Assembly: GCF_002575655.3 (NCBI RefSeq)
Contig: NC_053035.3
Span: forward strand, 500,184,601-500,248,600
Reading direction: 5' to 3'
DNA from: Aegilops tauschii subsp. strangulata
Taxonomy: Eukaryota; Streptophyta; Magnoliopsida; Poales; Poaceae
DNA length: 64,000 bases
The translations under genes and the position numbers were made by a program. Shown here one piece after another: positions 33,343 through 44,610 of this stretch; the stretch's first letter is position 1; the number at the start of each line of letters is the position of its first letter. A model generated the notes under the pieces. The model was given only the letters and a program-made list of their open reading frames with translations, ran no database searches and was not told the DNA's origin.

Positions 33343-33720
33343 CAGTTGAAGAAGGACGAAAGAATTAATTTTCCGGCCATAGTCGACCCGTGCGGCACCT
33401 TCGGTGCAACGCGCGAAATTGCTGCTTTAAATTCCAGCTCGCGTGCGTTCGATCGGTAATTGGCCAAAAAAAAGCCACGCGAAGCAGAAATCTGTGTTGT
33501 CGGCAGGGTACAAGTGATGAGTCAAACGTAATGGCGATGCCGGCAACAAACTGAGGCTGCCTGCCCCGGGAATGAATTTGTAAGCGAGTCCGAGTCGATG
33601 CTTAGCTCTCGATCGATCCGAGTCCTGCGCGCCTGGGAACGACCCGACCGCGTCGAGTCCAGCTTCCCCGACCGCCTCGAGTCTCGCACCTAGGAAGGCA
33701 CGACCGCGTCATGTCCTGCG
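33343..33720. other. Unassigned DNA
   Basis: No recognised gene or element between the Mutator-like element and the SINE. Confidence 0.4.
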
Positions 33721-33925
33721 TCTTTTTTCTTTTAACCTTACACGCATATACACTCATCCCTATGGACGCACACAAGCACACCTTACCCCTATGAGCATGT
33801 TCGAAAGACTGAGCCAATATATCTTCTTGAGATTTACAAAGTCACCATAGGCGCCTCGTCGTCGACGGGAACGTCTCCTCCCATTGAATGCGCATCGCCG
33901 GAAATCCTGAAATAAATCCCTCTCC
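33721..33925 (-). mobile_element. Au-type SINE, head missing
   Basis: On the minus strand: ggatttatttcaggatttcc, ggcgatgcgcattcaatggg, gacgttcccgtcgacgacga, gtaaatctcaagaag, gctcagtctttcgaac, ctcataggggtaaggtgtgc, gggatgagtgtatatgcgtg. This is the body and tail of the same SINE family as at 12401. The tRNA-like head with boxes A and B is missing or rearranged, so it is not expected to be transcribed. Confidence 0.78.
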
Positions 33926-35428
33926 TGGTCGACATGAGTGCTCGGCTTCCATCTTTTTTATCTGAAATCCAATGAAATTCTAGATTACACATTAAGATCG
34001 ATCATGACGTTCCCGCACAAAAAAAAAGATCAATCGTGACGGTGAATAACATAAATATATTCCCGAATATCGGTCCTTTTCTGCATACTGTTTGCACTCA
34101 TCAAAAATCATGATTGCCTCCTCTATTTCTCAACCAACTACCTGTCACCTTGGTCATAGAGAATTTCCTATCGCGCTCTTTACACCGAACTAGAGGGAGT
34201 AATTAAGATAAAAAATTAGGGGGTCTGAGTTGTCTTCTTACTGCTTTCTAGGGAATGCTAGTTAGATTGGATCAATTGCCATCTCGCAGACCGGCGTTCT
34301 GATAGCAGAACGCGATTCGTAGACAGCATGCACAGGACAGCACGTATCCGAGCGTGCGGGCGATGACCAGCTGCCTCATAAACTGACGGATGTCGTGATC
34401 CGGAATTTGTGCACTGGGGTGCACACCGTTTCTTTCCTTGCCATCATTCTCTCGTCGTCGGAGGAGCTCTACACTCTCCGTGTAGCGTACCTACTCTCCA
34501 TCTTCAAATGCTTTGTTGCGCCAGTACACCTCGACAGGTCTTTCCCCAAGGTGGCCGAGCAGTGCATTGCCGGGATCCTAGGCGCCGCACACAGTTGCTT
34601 CTTTTGTTGGTTCTACTTGTACCTCTGCTTATTCACCATACAGACAGAGGTATTCAAACAATATACGTAGTAACAGACCTCTGTTTGTGGCTTCATTTCT
34701 CCCTTTTTTTTGAAGAAACTGACAAACTGTACCAATGGAAAACTGTATCAATGACGCTCCAGCTGGAGGATGGGAGGCGCCGGTCAAAGTCCAACTACCT
34801 CCTCACGTACTCACACACGCTATCGGCAATCAGGCCACACCACAAGACGCCTGTTCCTGGACCCGAAGAAAACTGTATCAATCTGAGTCTGAATCTAACT
34901 TAAAAATCAAGTAACAAATGGGATTCCTTAGAACGTATACAAGACCTAGACATGTAGTAGATTCCTGGAGGAGATACCATACCTTCGACAAGAAATTTGG
35001 CATCATAGTTCTGCAAGTATTGGTTAGTCGACCTGACTGTTGTAATACAGAGAGTACACATGTGAGTTTTGCAGACAGTCACAAAAACATTGCCGGCCTA
35101 GCAAACTGATTGACACTTACTCGAACAAGTCACTGTGTGTCATGATGTTGTAATGCACACTGAATCCAGTCATCAAAAATTTAAGGAAGACTTGCTTAAG
35201 CCAATATATCAACCAAATCATGAGGGTTACTCACATATGAAGAAGAGACAACACATCAATGTAGGGATGAACAATATGAACAAGCCAAACACCTGAAAGT
35301 AGTGCCAGGAAGTTGATAGTGTGCTCCCTTATTCAGCATACATGCATAGTTAACACCAACCATATTGGAGGAAGACCCAATTTAGCTTAGTATGTGCGCG
35401 TACAAAATACATTGATGCCTCGTACATG
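33926..35428. other. Unassigned DNA with an unrecognised 91-codon frame
   Basis: About 1.5 kb between the SINE and the MITE. The plus-strand frame at 34395-34670 (starts MIRNLCTGVH, hydrophobic stretches around FLAIIL and CFFCWFYLYLCLF) could be a fragment of a membrane protein gene, but a single frame of this length in AT-rich DNA is weak evidence. Confidence 0.35.
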
Positions 35429-35510
35429 CTCCCTCCGTTCCATATTACTTGTCGCTGATTTAGTACAAAGTTGTACTAAATCAGCGACGAGTAATATGGA
35501 ACGGAGGGAG
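35429..35510. mobile_element. Stowaway MITE, near-perfect hairpin
   Basis: Two 40 bp arms beginning CTCCCTCCGTTCCATATTAC match with a single mismatch around a two-base loop. The right flank is TA; the left flank is TG, probably a mutated TA. Such hairpins can give small RNAs if transcribed. Confidence 0.92.
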
Positions 35511-36034
35511 TAGACTCAAGTGCAGCTTCTTTCTCCCAGCAAAAGCAAAACCCCCTCGTACAAGAAAGATTTATAAAGAACTTGGTAGCCTACTGAATCA
35601 CATAAGCAGTAATAAATGTGCCAGGGCCTCTGAAAAACCAGCCAAAACCTGGCTTACAAACCCACCCACTAGCCAGCGCCGTAGATCATAAATGAGCGGG
35701 CACCCAGAGGATCTCCAATTGGCTGCAGGCTTGCAGCAGCTATCAATTGCAGGATTGTACAAAGAGTAGCCAGGGTGGGTTGAGTCAAGCACCGGCACAC
35801 CCTATGATGGCAGCTTCTCTGTTGCAAAGGAAAACGAGACCGAACTGGATCAGCAGAAATAACTCGAATATAACTAATAACGATCTGTGCATCGACTACA
35901 GTACAAACTAGAAACCACTGAGCAGAAAGGAAACCAGATAAGTACATTCTATTGAGTGCTAATTGTTCTCATGCGTACTCTGTATCAACAAGTTAAACCT
36001 TAATCACATAATCTTTTGTGTGCCAAAACAGATG
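35511..36034. other. DNA downstream of the NLR gene
   Basis: No recognised gene. A minus-strand frame at 35669-35947 has no known domain; it could be alternative 3' transcript of the NLR locus but nothing shows splicing. Confidence 0.35.
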
Positions 36035-36120
36035 TACTCCCTCTGTCCCAAAATGTAGGACGTTTTTTGACACTATAATAGTGCCAAAAAATTGTCTTAT
36101 ATTTTGAGACGGAGGGAGTA
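36035..36120. mobile_element. Stowaway MITE
   Basis: Ends CTCCCTCTGTCCCAAAATGT and ttttgagacggagggag, TA on both sides (36035-36036, 36119-36120), with internal aggacgttttttgacac / gtgccaaaaaattgtct. It lies about 650 bp downstream of the NLR stop codon and may fall in its 3' transcript. Confidence 0.87.
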
Positions 36121-36765
36121 TATCGGTAGCGTGATGTTTTCTAAAACAGAGAGGGTGCTCTCTAGTGTATCTCTGAAAAGACTAACATTAACTGAAGAGA
36201 ACATCATTTTTAGAGCATAGCAGTAGTGATGATAAGCTTCCTCTTTGTATTTGGACAACGCTATATGAACAATTGATTTATGCCAACAAGGGCCCCTGAA
36301 CTTGTCTAGCAACTAAGTAAAAGTATGCATGCCAACAAGCACAACAATCATAATATTAACATTATATCCCAAGTTCTCAACTGCCTAACAACAAAAATGA
36401 AACATAAGTATATGGCATTCATGACATCTCAATTTAAATACTCGAAACATAACTAAATTGCCACTGGAGAAAGACAATAGTAACATAATTGTGCAATTAC
36501 CTGGTTCTGTAATGTAAAGTGACCCTTTCATAAAACTCTGGATTGTTTTACGGTCCATTTGCACAAGTCCAACTTCTCATCTCGTCTCTGACCAAATCAG
36601 GACACTAGCTAGGTGCTTAGCTGCCCTGGATTACGGGCAGGGGTCATGCAACTCACTTACAGCGCCATGAGATTTCCAACTCTACATAGCCGCATTGTGG
36701 GTTAAACTGATTGGCCGCACACTCTAAAAGAAAAATCAGACTGCAATCCGACAGAAGAAATCTAA

Positions 36766-39700
36766 CTACCAAAACTTTTCAATGGAAGGGCGGTTTGGGT
36801 GCGCTGATAAGGCGTTCCTGAACGCAGACACTATGGTGGCATCACCGGAGTCAACACCATACAGATGGATCTTCTGGAGGCGTAACAGGTGCTCCATGCC
36901 AACTGGTGTGCTGCCACCCCACTTCCTGTTTTGGAGAGAGAGGGTTTGTAGGTTGGGCATGGCCCCCGCCTCGAATCCCAGGTATGCCAAAGCGTCTTCC
37001 TCGGTCCAAAAATGGAAGTACTCCAGAACGGGGAATAGTCCCGTGCCTAGTATAGCCCTTTCTTTAGGGATATGTGACGGAATGAATGTGAGTTTGACGA
37101 GGAAGGGAAGCTCTCCTAGAAGACGAAGCTCATCAGTTGAGGTCTCCTCCACACGCAGGCTGAGGATGCGAAGGCAATGGAGACCACCCATCCATATGGG
37201 AACTCTACGGAAATTAAATGCATACGCGTCAATTTTCTCGATGTGTTGGAAAGGATTGGATAATGAGCCCATCTGGCTATGGATTTCAGTAAAAGACCCA
37301 TAGAATTGAAGATGTTTGAGGTTACGGAGCTTTCCAGTGGAGCAGATCAAAGCATTAAGTTCTGGCTCCTCCAAAGACCACAGACTGATTGTTAGGTCCC
37401 TGAGATTGGTCAGCTCGCCAAGACCTATAATACCGTTCATCCCATTCAATTCCCTCTGGCCGTTCCTTATGCCTAACGGCATCCTCAGGCTATTCAGTGA
37501 TTTCATATTCCCAATCCATTCAGACAGCAGTTCATGGTTGCAATAAAGAATATAAAGATAGGACAAGCGGGACAAATGGACTATATCCGAGGGGATGCTC
37601 TTGAGCTCTGAATGTATGTGCAACGTCTCCAAGTAAACAAGTCCTTGAAGTTCAGCAGGGAGCTGTACAAATTCTGGTCCCCGAAGATACAAATATCTCA
37701 ACTCAAACAATTGGCTGATGGCGGTGAGGTCAAGGGTACCCTCATCTTCCCCAACACTGCCTTGATCAATCCTTAGCACCCGGAGATACTTGAACAACAC
37801 AAGAGGAGGCATGGATTTCCCCAACAGTGTAAATGACCGTACTTGTGATAGGTTAACAGTAATAGTTGGGTCGTATGTTGCTCCACCACCAGCCATCGAG
37901 CTCAGAGATAATCGCCGGACCTTATACTTGGAGCCATGCAGTCTTGCCATGCCTTCATAACTGTATGCCACACTTAAAAAGTTATTTCTATCACACTTGC
38001 TTAGGATCAAATCAAGCATCAGATCATGTACTTTGCAATACAACACCTCTCCATACTCTGTTTGCCAAGGCTGAATCATGCTTCTATTGATAAGTTCATT
38101 GAAATAATTCCTGCCAACAGCCTCCAAATCTTGCCCATGCAAGTTACCTACAAGGCCTTCAGCTATCCATTGTCGAACAAGATCGTCCCGTGAGATCACA
38201 TAGTCCTCAACATACATACCAAGGTATAAAAAACAAGCCCGCAGGTAAGCAGGAAGATGCATGTAGCTAAGGTTTAATATACTCTTCATCTCTTCCAAGG
38301 AGGGATTTGTGGCAGAGTGGGCACCCAGAGAATCCCTTATACTCTCCCAGCCCTTCCTTGATCTTTCTTGACAGGCTAATAGGCTACCTATTGTGATAAT
38401 TGCAAGAGGCAGCCCATGACACTTCTTTAAAATCTCAGTCATGACTTGTTCCAATTGGGGTGGACAACCATGTTCGGACCCAAATACTCTGTTCAACAAT
38501 AACATTCTTGAGTTTTCTTCGCTGAGAGGTTCCAATTTGTAGATGCCCTCACGGTCATTCTGACAGGCTGCACCAGCCACAACTTCCACTCGCGTTGTGA
38601 CTATTACTCTACTTCCATTACCCTCTTCTGGAAACACGCACTTAATAATGTACCATGCTGATTCATCCCACACATCGTCAACAACAATAAGGTACCTGTT
38701 CAAATGTTTGTAAAGGTAAGTGACATTATAATATAATATATTTAGATTATAGACACAATCATCAAAATCTTGACAAAATAGGTTGCAGCAAAAAGGGGTA
38801 TAGGAAATTTTCCAATAAGCTAGTGAACTATCATAATGAATTGAAAAGTAACACCAAAGCATATCATTGTCCCTGTCTATCACAAAGGATCAAAATTACT
38901 ACGAGATATGCGAACTTGACGTCATAACTCGATGTCTAGATTAACTATTTCTATTTTCACAAAAAGAAAAGGTGTGGAGGGATATGTTTGATCCTAGATG
39001 TAAAAAAATTATCAAAAATTCTGACTGGTTTAGCACATATGTGTCATATAGACATTCAATAGCTAGCCTTGCTCTTCTCATTAAAGGCACATGGGTTTAA
39101 CATGTTTCTATTACCCTAGCAATTATGACACTTGGATGGAAAATATACCAATAGTCCAATACTTCTACTTTTTGAAAGAAGAGAAGTATTTTTTATATGT
39201 TTATTTTTCTGACTTGTAATGTCTGCCATAAACAGACAAAGCACTGAACAATCAAAATGCAGCTTGAATGGACAAACAGCAGTAGAAAATGTACGTTAAT
39301 CAACTATTTAGCTCAAATCAAACAAGTGTAGCCCATGCAAATGACTGACGATAGTAAGCAACACCTGTTATTTTTCAGATGTTGTCTTATCTCTTGAATG
39401 ATGTCGTCAACCTTGCGAGTGTGAGATGTATCAGGCTTCTTCATCCCAAGTTTATATTGTAAATTGTTGAGTAGCTCAGTCATATCAGGCCTTTGTGAAA
39501 CTGAAAAAAATGCCTTGCAGTTGAACTGTGAGCCAATCTTGTCATACACTTGTTTGGCAAGTGTAGTTTTACCAAGACCACCTGATCCCACAACAGACAC
39601 CACCTTAAGTTTGTTCTGAGCATCCATCAACCGAGTCGCAACCTCCTCCCTTGGGCCATCAATGGCAATGAGAGAATCTGCCTCCTGGTAGACCGCTCGC

Positions 39701-40167
39701 AGCCGAGGGTCAACATCCACAGAGCCAGAGGCAGGCTTCCAATCATCAACCTTATACCGTTGCCGCCGAGCATTCGCCTCTATGGCAAGGGTCTTGAGCT
39801 CTTCCATCCGGTGGGCTATGCGAAGGCGCTGCCGCAGCTTCTTGATGCGTCGAGCAGTAATCTTAATGAAGCCCGACTTAGCATCATCAGCCCGAGACTG
39901 GCGCATGAAGTCATCGACGCAATTCTCCATGTCGTAGGACATCTCCCTAACATCGTCCCTCCAATCCTTGACAGTTGGGTCGAGCTCGTCATCCATGAGC
40001 TCAAGCTTCTGTAGGGCGGCGTTCATGGCGCTGAGTTCCTTCTGGAGGAAGGAGGCCTGCTTCTTGACCCCTTTGAACTTGTTGTACTCGTCGCCCATGA
40101 GTGCGGTGAGCTTGCCGATGAGGGGGTTCATCACCCCGCTCGCCACCGTCACGATTCCTCCGGTCAT
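36766..40167 (-). CDS. CC-NB-LRR (NLR) immune receptor gene, two coding exons
   Basis: Exon 1 is 39365-40167, intron 38696-39364 (GT at 39364-39363, AG ending at 38696), exon 2 36766-38695. Joined across a split AG|G arginine codon it gives 910 residues, normal for the family. Order: Rx-type coiled coil (about 1-130, with the EDVID-like DMENCVDDFM at 79-88); NB-ARC with P-loop GSGGLGKTT (194-202), kinase 2 LIVVDDVW (270-277), RNBS-B GSRVIVTTR (295-303), GLPL (362-365), RNBS-D CFLYLGMY (422-429) and VHD at 490-492 in the place of MHD; then leucine-rich repeats to the end. Such proteins detect pathogen effectors in the cytosol and trigger cell death and defence. All key motifs are present and both exons are open, so it looks functional. 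Specificity cannot be told from sequence. Confidence 0.93.
38696..39364 (-). other. Intron of the NLR gene
   Basis: Donor AACAG|GTGTTG and acceptor TTTGAACAG|GTACC on the minus strand. It separates the P-loop exon from kinase 2, and splicing restores HLKNNRYLIVVDDVW in frame. The open frame that continues into the intron from exon 2 is not coding. Confidence 0.9.
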
Positions 40168-40945
40168 CTCGCCTGCTCTCTTGGCTGGGCGGCTGACTGG
40201 CTGCCGAATGAAAAGCAGCGGTGAGTTGGTGTCATAAATAAATAAAGAGATGAAAAAAATTAACTGGGTGTGTTACATGATATGATGGTGAAGGAAGGAG
40301 ACGGGGAGGTCGCAGATTGTGAGGCTGTTGGGAGGACAGAGATCCGGGTGCTCTCTCTGCGTGAAGCAAGAGTTAGTTAGTGTAAATTAAGAGATAGATA
40401 GATGCAGGAGGAAGCAGATCGGGAGGTTGGGCAAGGCACCTCACGGATGAAGGACAGGAGGCGGACAGGGATTAGGCGGAGGACGAAGATCTGGCACCGG
40501 CGGCGCGGGAGAGGGGATATGAAGAAGCGAGTGCGGATTTGGACCGTTCCCGGCTCGTCGGCGGGAGCGGCGACAAGCAGGGAGATGAGGAGGTAGGGGC
40601 GGCGGAGCTGGAATCCTAGACGAGCGATGGGGAGGGAATGCTGGAAGTGAGTGCGGAGTGATTAGGACACGGGAGTAGTATTTCTGTGCAGAGCAACATA
40701 CACTGGAGTAGTATTTGTGTTCTCTAGACCAACTAGCTATTCTTTAACACACAAAAGGTAGTTTCTTTGTGTTCTCTAGACCAACTAGCTTATGTGCACG
40801 CACATGCTATTGTACAGCCCCCAATGAATGATTCCTATAGCTTAATGAATTGGTGCGGATCTATAAACAGGCTGCCTCCCTTGCTTCTCCTTCTCACAAA
40901 AGCTAGCTTGCCATGTCGCGAACCGATCGTAACCACCTTCAGTGG
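40168..40945 (-). promoter_or_regulatory. 5' flank of the NLR gene
   Basis: About 780 bp upstream of the start. A GC- and purine-rich stretch at 40400-40660 is probably leader or an untranslated exon. No confident TATA box. Frames here are not conserved proteins that I recognise. Confidence 0.35.
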
Positions 40946-41000
40946 TACTCCTTCTGTCTCATAATATAAGAGTGTTTTTGATACTCGGACAGAGGAAGTA
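40946..41000. mobile_element. Decayed Stowaway MITE
   Basis: CTCCTTCTGTCTCATAATAT on the left and gatactcggacagaggaag on the right, TA on both sides; 55 bp, so mostly deleted inside. About 800 bp upstream of the NLR start. Confidence 0.5.
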
Positions 41001-41293
41001 GATATTGACCAGACAGAGATCACGACATTCTAAGTCTTGATAACACCAACAAACACGCCACCATGCGCGCCTGCTTTTGCGATTTTTAATCATCAACAAA
41101 CGCTGTGTGTTTACTTAACCCCCTGGCCGGTTACCTGTAGCCTAATATTGAATTTGCCGACCAGTAATGACCTTGGGCCGGCTAGACCTTTTATTTCTCG
41201 GACCTTTGGGGCGAGCTCTCGTATTTTAAATCAGTATAATGACTCCACTCCAAGTGCTAGCTTATTACTACGTACTACTTCGTGACAAAGCTA

Positions 41294-41395
41294 GGACGCG
41301 TGATGGCCGGCAGCATATGGAAGATAAGAAGGAAATTTCGGATGCATCTTTTTTGAGAACTTTCGGAAGGGACGCGTGATGGCCGGCAGCATATG
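41294..41395. repeat. 26 bp direct repeat, 76 bp period
   Basis: Identical 26-base copies at 41294-41319 and 41370-41395 (core gcgtgatggccggcagcata). Origin unclear; could be a footprint of a deletion or a recent local duplication. Confidence 0.85.
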
Positions 41396-44097
41396 ATTTA
41401 GATGAACCGCGGTAGTTGCGTGAGAAGCCCACTTTCTTGAGGATTAAGAACAAGTACTTTTCTGTTTGGCGACTCCTTCCCGGCATTTTACAGGACTAGC
41501 TACATGCCCATGCGTTGCAACGGAGAAACATCAATTATGTGAAACATCATTCACATCCGATGGTAAGTATTATTTTAAACAACGTAGTTGATTCTTTTTT
41601 ACTGAAAAGATAAATTCACTCTTCTTTTTGTCCATCATCCACTATAATACGTGTGTGTTGCTACAATTTTTTTTTAAAATTATCCAATATGTCATATAAT
41701 TTTCATGCTCCAACGCAATCATTGATTTTTGTATTGGCGGTCGGCTGAGCTAGAAGTCGAGAACAGTTGAGTAAGCAAACTTGACTCTCCTTTTTTGCAA
41801 GAAACACATCGCCGAAGTTCTCTGGAAATTTTACTCTCCTATTTGTAAACGGGAGGATTAGTGCCATAGTCTAATTAGAGAAGAAGTGATGGCATCACAA
41901 TAATTACTGTTAAGTAGGAACTGCATGTGATGGTGAAAGTCTAATAAGAAGGTGCAGCCCTGCATTCTTTTGGTCAACAGTGTCATATTTTTGCAATTAT
42001 TCATCTATCCATAAAGCACTTGCATTGGTAAGTGATTTGCGATTTTAATATTTGATAAAGAAATTCCGGAGGAAAACTCTTCTATAGATTTTAAGTCTTG
42101 GCGTATTAACAATTAACGAAACACTTGAATGCATTGCGGGATAGCAAGAAACAAGCTAGCATTCAGAGTCGCATAAGAAAGTGGAATGATTGAACCTGAG
42201 AGAAAGGTCTTTTTAGCTGGATAGAGTACTGCTCATTGTCGATGTCATTGATGGATATGCCTAGGTCCGGTCAGAACTGCAGGAGATTTGCATGGCGTGT
42301 GTGTCTCGCTGTGTCTATCTCTTGCATTGCATACGCACAAAATGAATCACTCATACTTAAAAACACACAATTAAGGATCAACAACAGTGTAATAGCGTTC
42401 ATGGTGATCATCAGGGCACAAAAAAGCTGATATCTCTGCCGCTCACCTTCTGAAAGGGTCTCGCATTCATCTCAAAGCCCTACACATAGTAAAAACAAAC
42501 AAATATATGCACTCTGCTTTCTTGAAAAAGATTGGAAACGAACAAATGAAACTCCGGCTGCAGATCGCCCCCGGACTCCTCGACCTGCAGCAATGGCCGA
42601 GCGTGCGGGAGATGGAGGCGGCGGCGACCATGGTGACACTGTTCTTCGAAGGGATGGTGATGACGACCTACATCATCGGCTGGGAGTGCTGGGGATGGAG
42701 GCGCCGATGACCAGCGAGGGGATGTGCTTCGGAGGGATGGAGACGAGCGTCAATCGGTGGGGAATTCCGTGCATGGAGCCACCGAGGAGGGAAGGGCTGG
42801 ACGAAAGAAGGAGTAGTGCACGTGATTACCAAAAATAGCTTCTTCTATATTGATTTGATATTGATTACGATCGTATGATTCATTTCCTTAAATTTATAGT
42901 CTATTACTACCAAATACTAACTTGATTGATTCCTTCCTTTTTGAAAGATTCCTTTCTTCGTTTTGAACGTGATTGCGTTACCATGATTGTGTTACCAATT
43001 ACCAAAGATGGAAAACCGGTTTAAATAGAAAACCAGATGGGTGGGGAGATATACTGTATCTAAGAAAATCAGTGTGACCGTGAGAAACATACGCGGGAGG
43101 TCTTGACGAGGAGGTTGGACGAAATGTAAGAGGGGAGAGGGAACCTTACGTTTCTTTTAGGTAAGTAGAGATTTGTCAGTTTCTCTCAACTCCAGAGTGG
43201 CAATCACGTCGTGGGATTCGCAAACTCCCCCAGTTAGGGCAAACTCTACTGTCAAAGCATCACAAGCGAGCCCGTGGATTCGGCTCCTCTCTGCCTATCA
43301 CTCCGACGGCTCGTGGCAGTGAGGGAAATCCCGGTGCCTCCGCTTTGATTAATAGTTGAGGTTAGAGTTGTTAGTCCTCGGAAGTGCGGCGTTTGGGTCG
43401 ATGGTGGTGCTTCTTCTTCGAGTTTGTCTTTTGAGCTCCGATCCTCCTCGAGTTTGTCTGTCTGGACGTAGTCGACGGCGCTCCGGCATAGATTCCTGCC
43501 GTCTCCTTGGGGTAGTGAGGTTAGGGTTTCTTGTCTTGTGGAGAGATTTGGTGTCAGATGCTTCGGATCTATGCAAGTGTCTAACAGCAACGACTACGGC
43601 TCCAGGACTCTGGTCCTTAGGGGCGTGTGCATGAAGGCTTCTCGGTTGTCATCGACTAGGTCAAGCCGGCTCCGTTAGATCTGCGGCGACAGCGCCACGT
43701 GGATGGCTCATTCTAACGGTAGTAATGGTCGTTCTTTGGTCTCAAAATCTCGATGTAATTTTTATTATGGTTTAGATGCTTTGTACTTCCGATGAACTTT
43801 CATAATAAATTTGATTCTTTGCAAAAGAAAAGGAAAATATGAATGCAAGGACAATGATGGTGTGGATGAACAGACACTTTTGTGAGATACCCGTTTTCTC
43901 GAGCATTAATATACTACTGAAGTTAAGTCCTATGTAAGCTTTTTAAATCGGGAAGGCCATAGCTTATCTCACTTTGCTAGCCGTCTTAGTCGTTTGTAAC
44001 GATACAAATGCTAGAGTTTTTAGGAAAACATGGCGCCGCCTTACTACATTATCAAGCTTATCTCAGATGAGGCCAGGCTTCTGGGGGCCAATAGCTC
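41396..44097. other. Unassigned DNA with a possible retroposon tail
   Basis: No recognised gene in 2.7 kb. The stretch 43250-43830 is moderately GC-rich, then turns into aatctcgatgtaatttttat and ends in an A-rich run (caaaagaaaaggaaaa), which resembles the 3' end of a LINE or processed transcript; no coding part is recognised. The phrase acatgcccatgcgttgcaac near 41502 is one I associate with grass transposon ends, unproven here. Confidence 0.4.
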
Positions 44098-44185
44098 CCG
44101 TGCGACGTTTTTGAGGTGAATTGGCAAGAGTGCGACGTTGTTCGAGCGAATGGCTGTGGTGCGACACATTTGAGCGTGTAAATAG
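44098..44185. repeat. Three short tandem repeats near the MULE 5' end
   Basis: gtgcgacgtttttgag, gtgcgacgttgttcgag and gtgcgacacatttgag occur about 29-36 bp apart. They lie upstream of the Mutator transposase gene and may be subterminal repeats of the element. Confidence 0.5.
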
Positions 44186-44610
44186 CCCAGGGCCACATGG
44201 GGTGTTAAATGTGGTTAAATTGGTCGTCAACCAAGCCCGCCCGTTTATGTTAGGACATGTGGGTCCAACTTAATTGTTCCTCAAAACAGCTGACCGTGCC
44301 CTGCCGCCCGACCGTGCCGGGCCTGCCACACTGCCCCCCTCCTTCTTCGGTGGCGGTGGATCTTGCGTTCTCGGTGGCGGCGGCGGAGCCCTCGTTCTCA
44401 ACGGCGGCGGAGCCTTCGTCCTCAGAAAATGGTGAGTGAATTCAAACCCTAGTCGCCCTCCCGTTCCTCTCTCGGGCCCGTAGATCTCAGCTCGTTTCCT
44501 TTATTTTCGCTTGCGGAATCGATAGGTTGTGAGGGGAGCCCGTTGGCATACTGAGATGGAGCCGCCAGATTCAACTTCGAATAGGTAATGCGCCTCTCTC
44601 CGATCCAATT

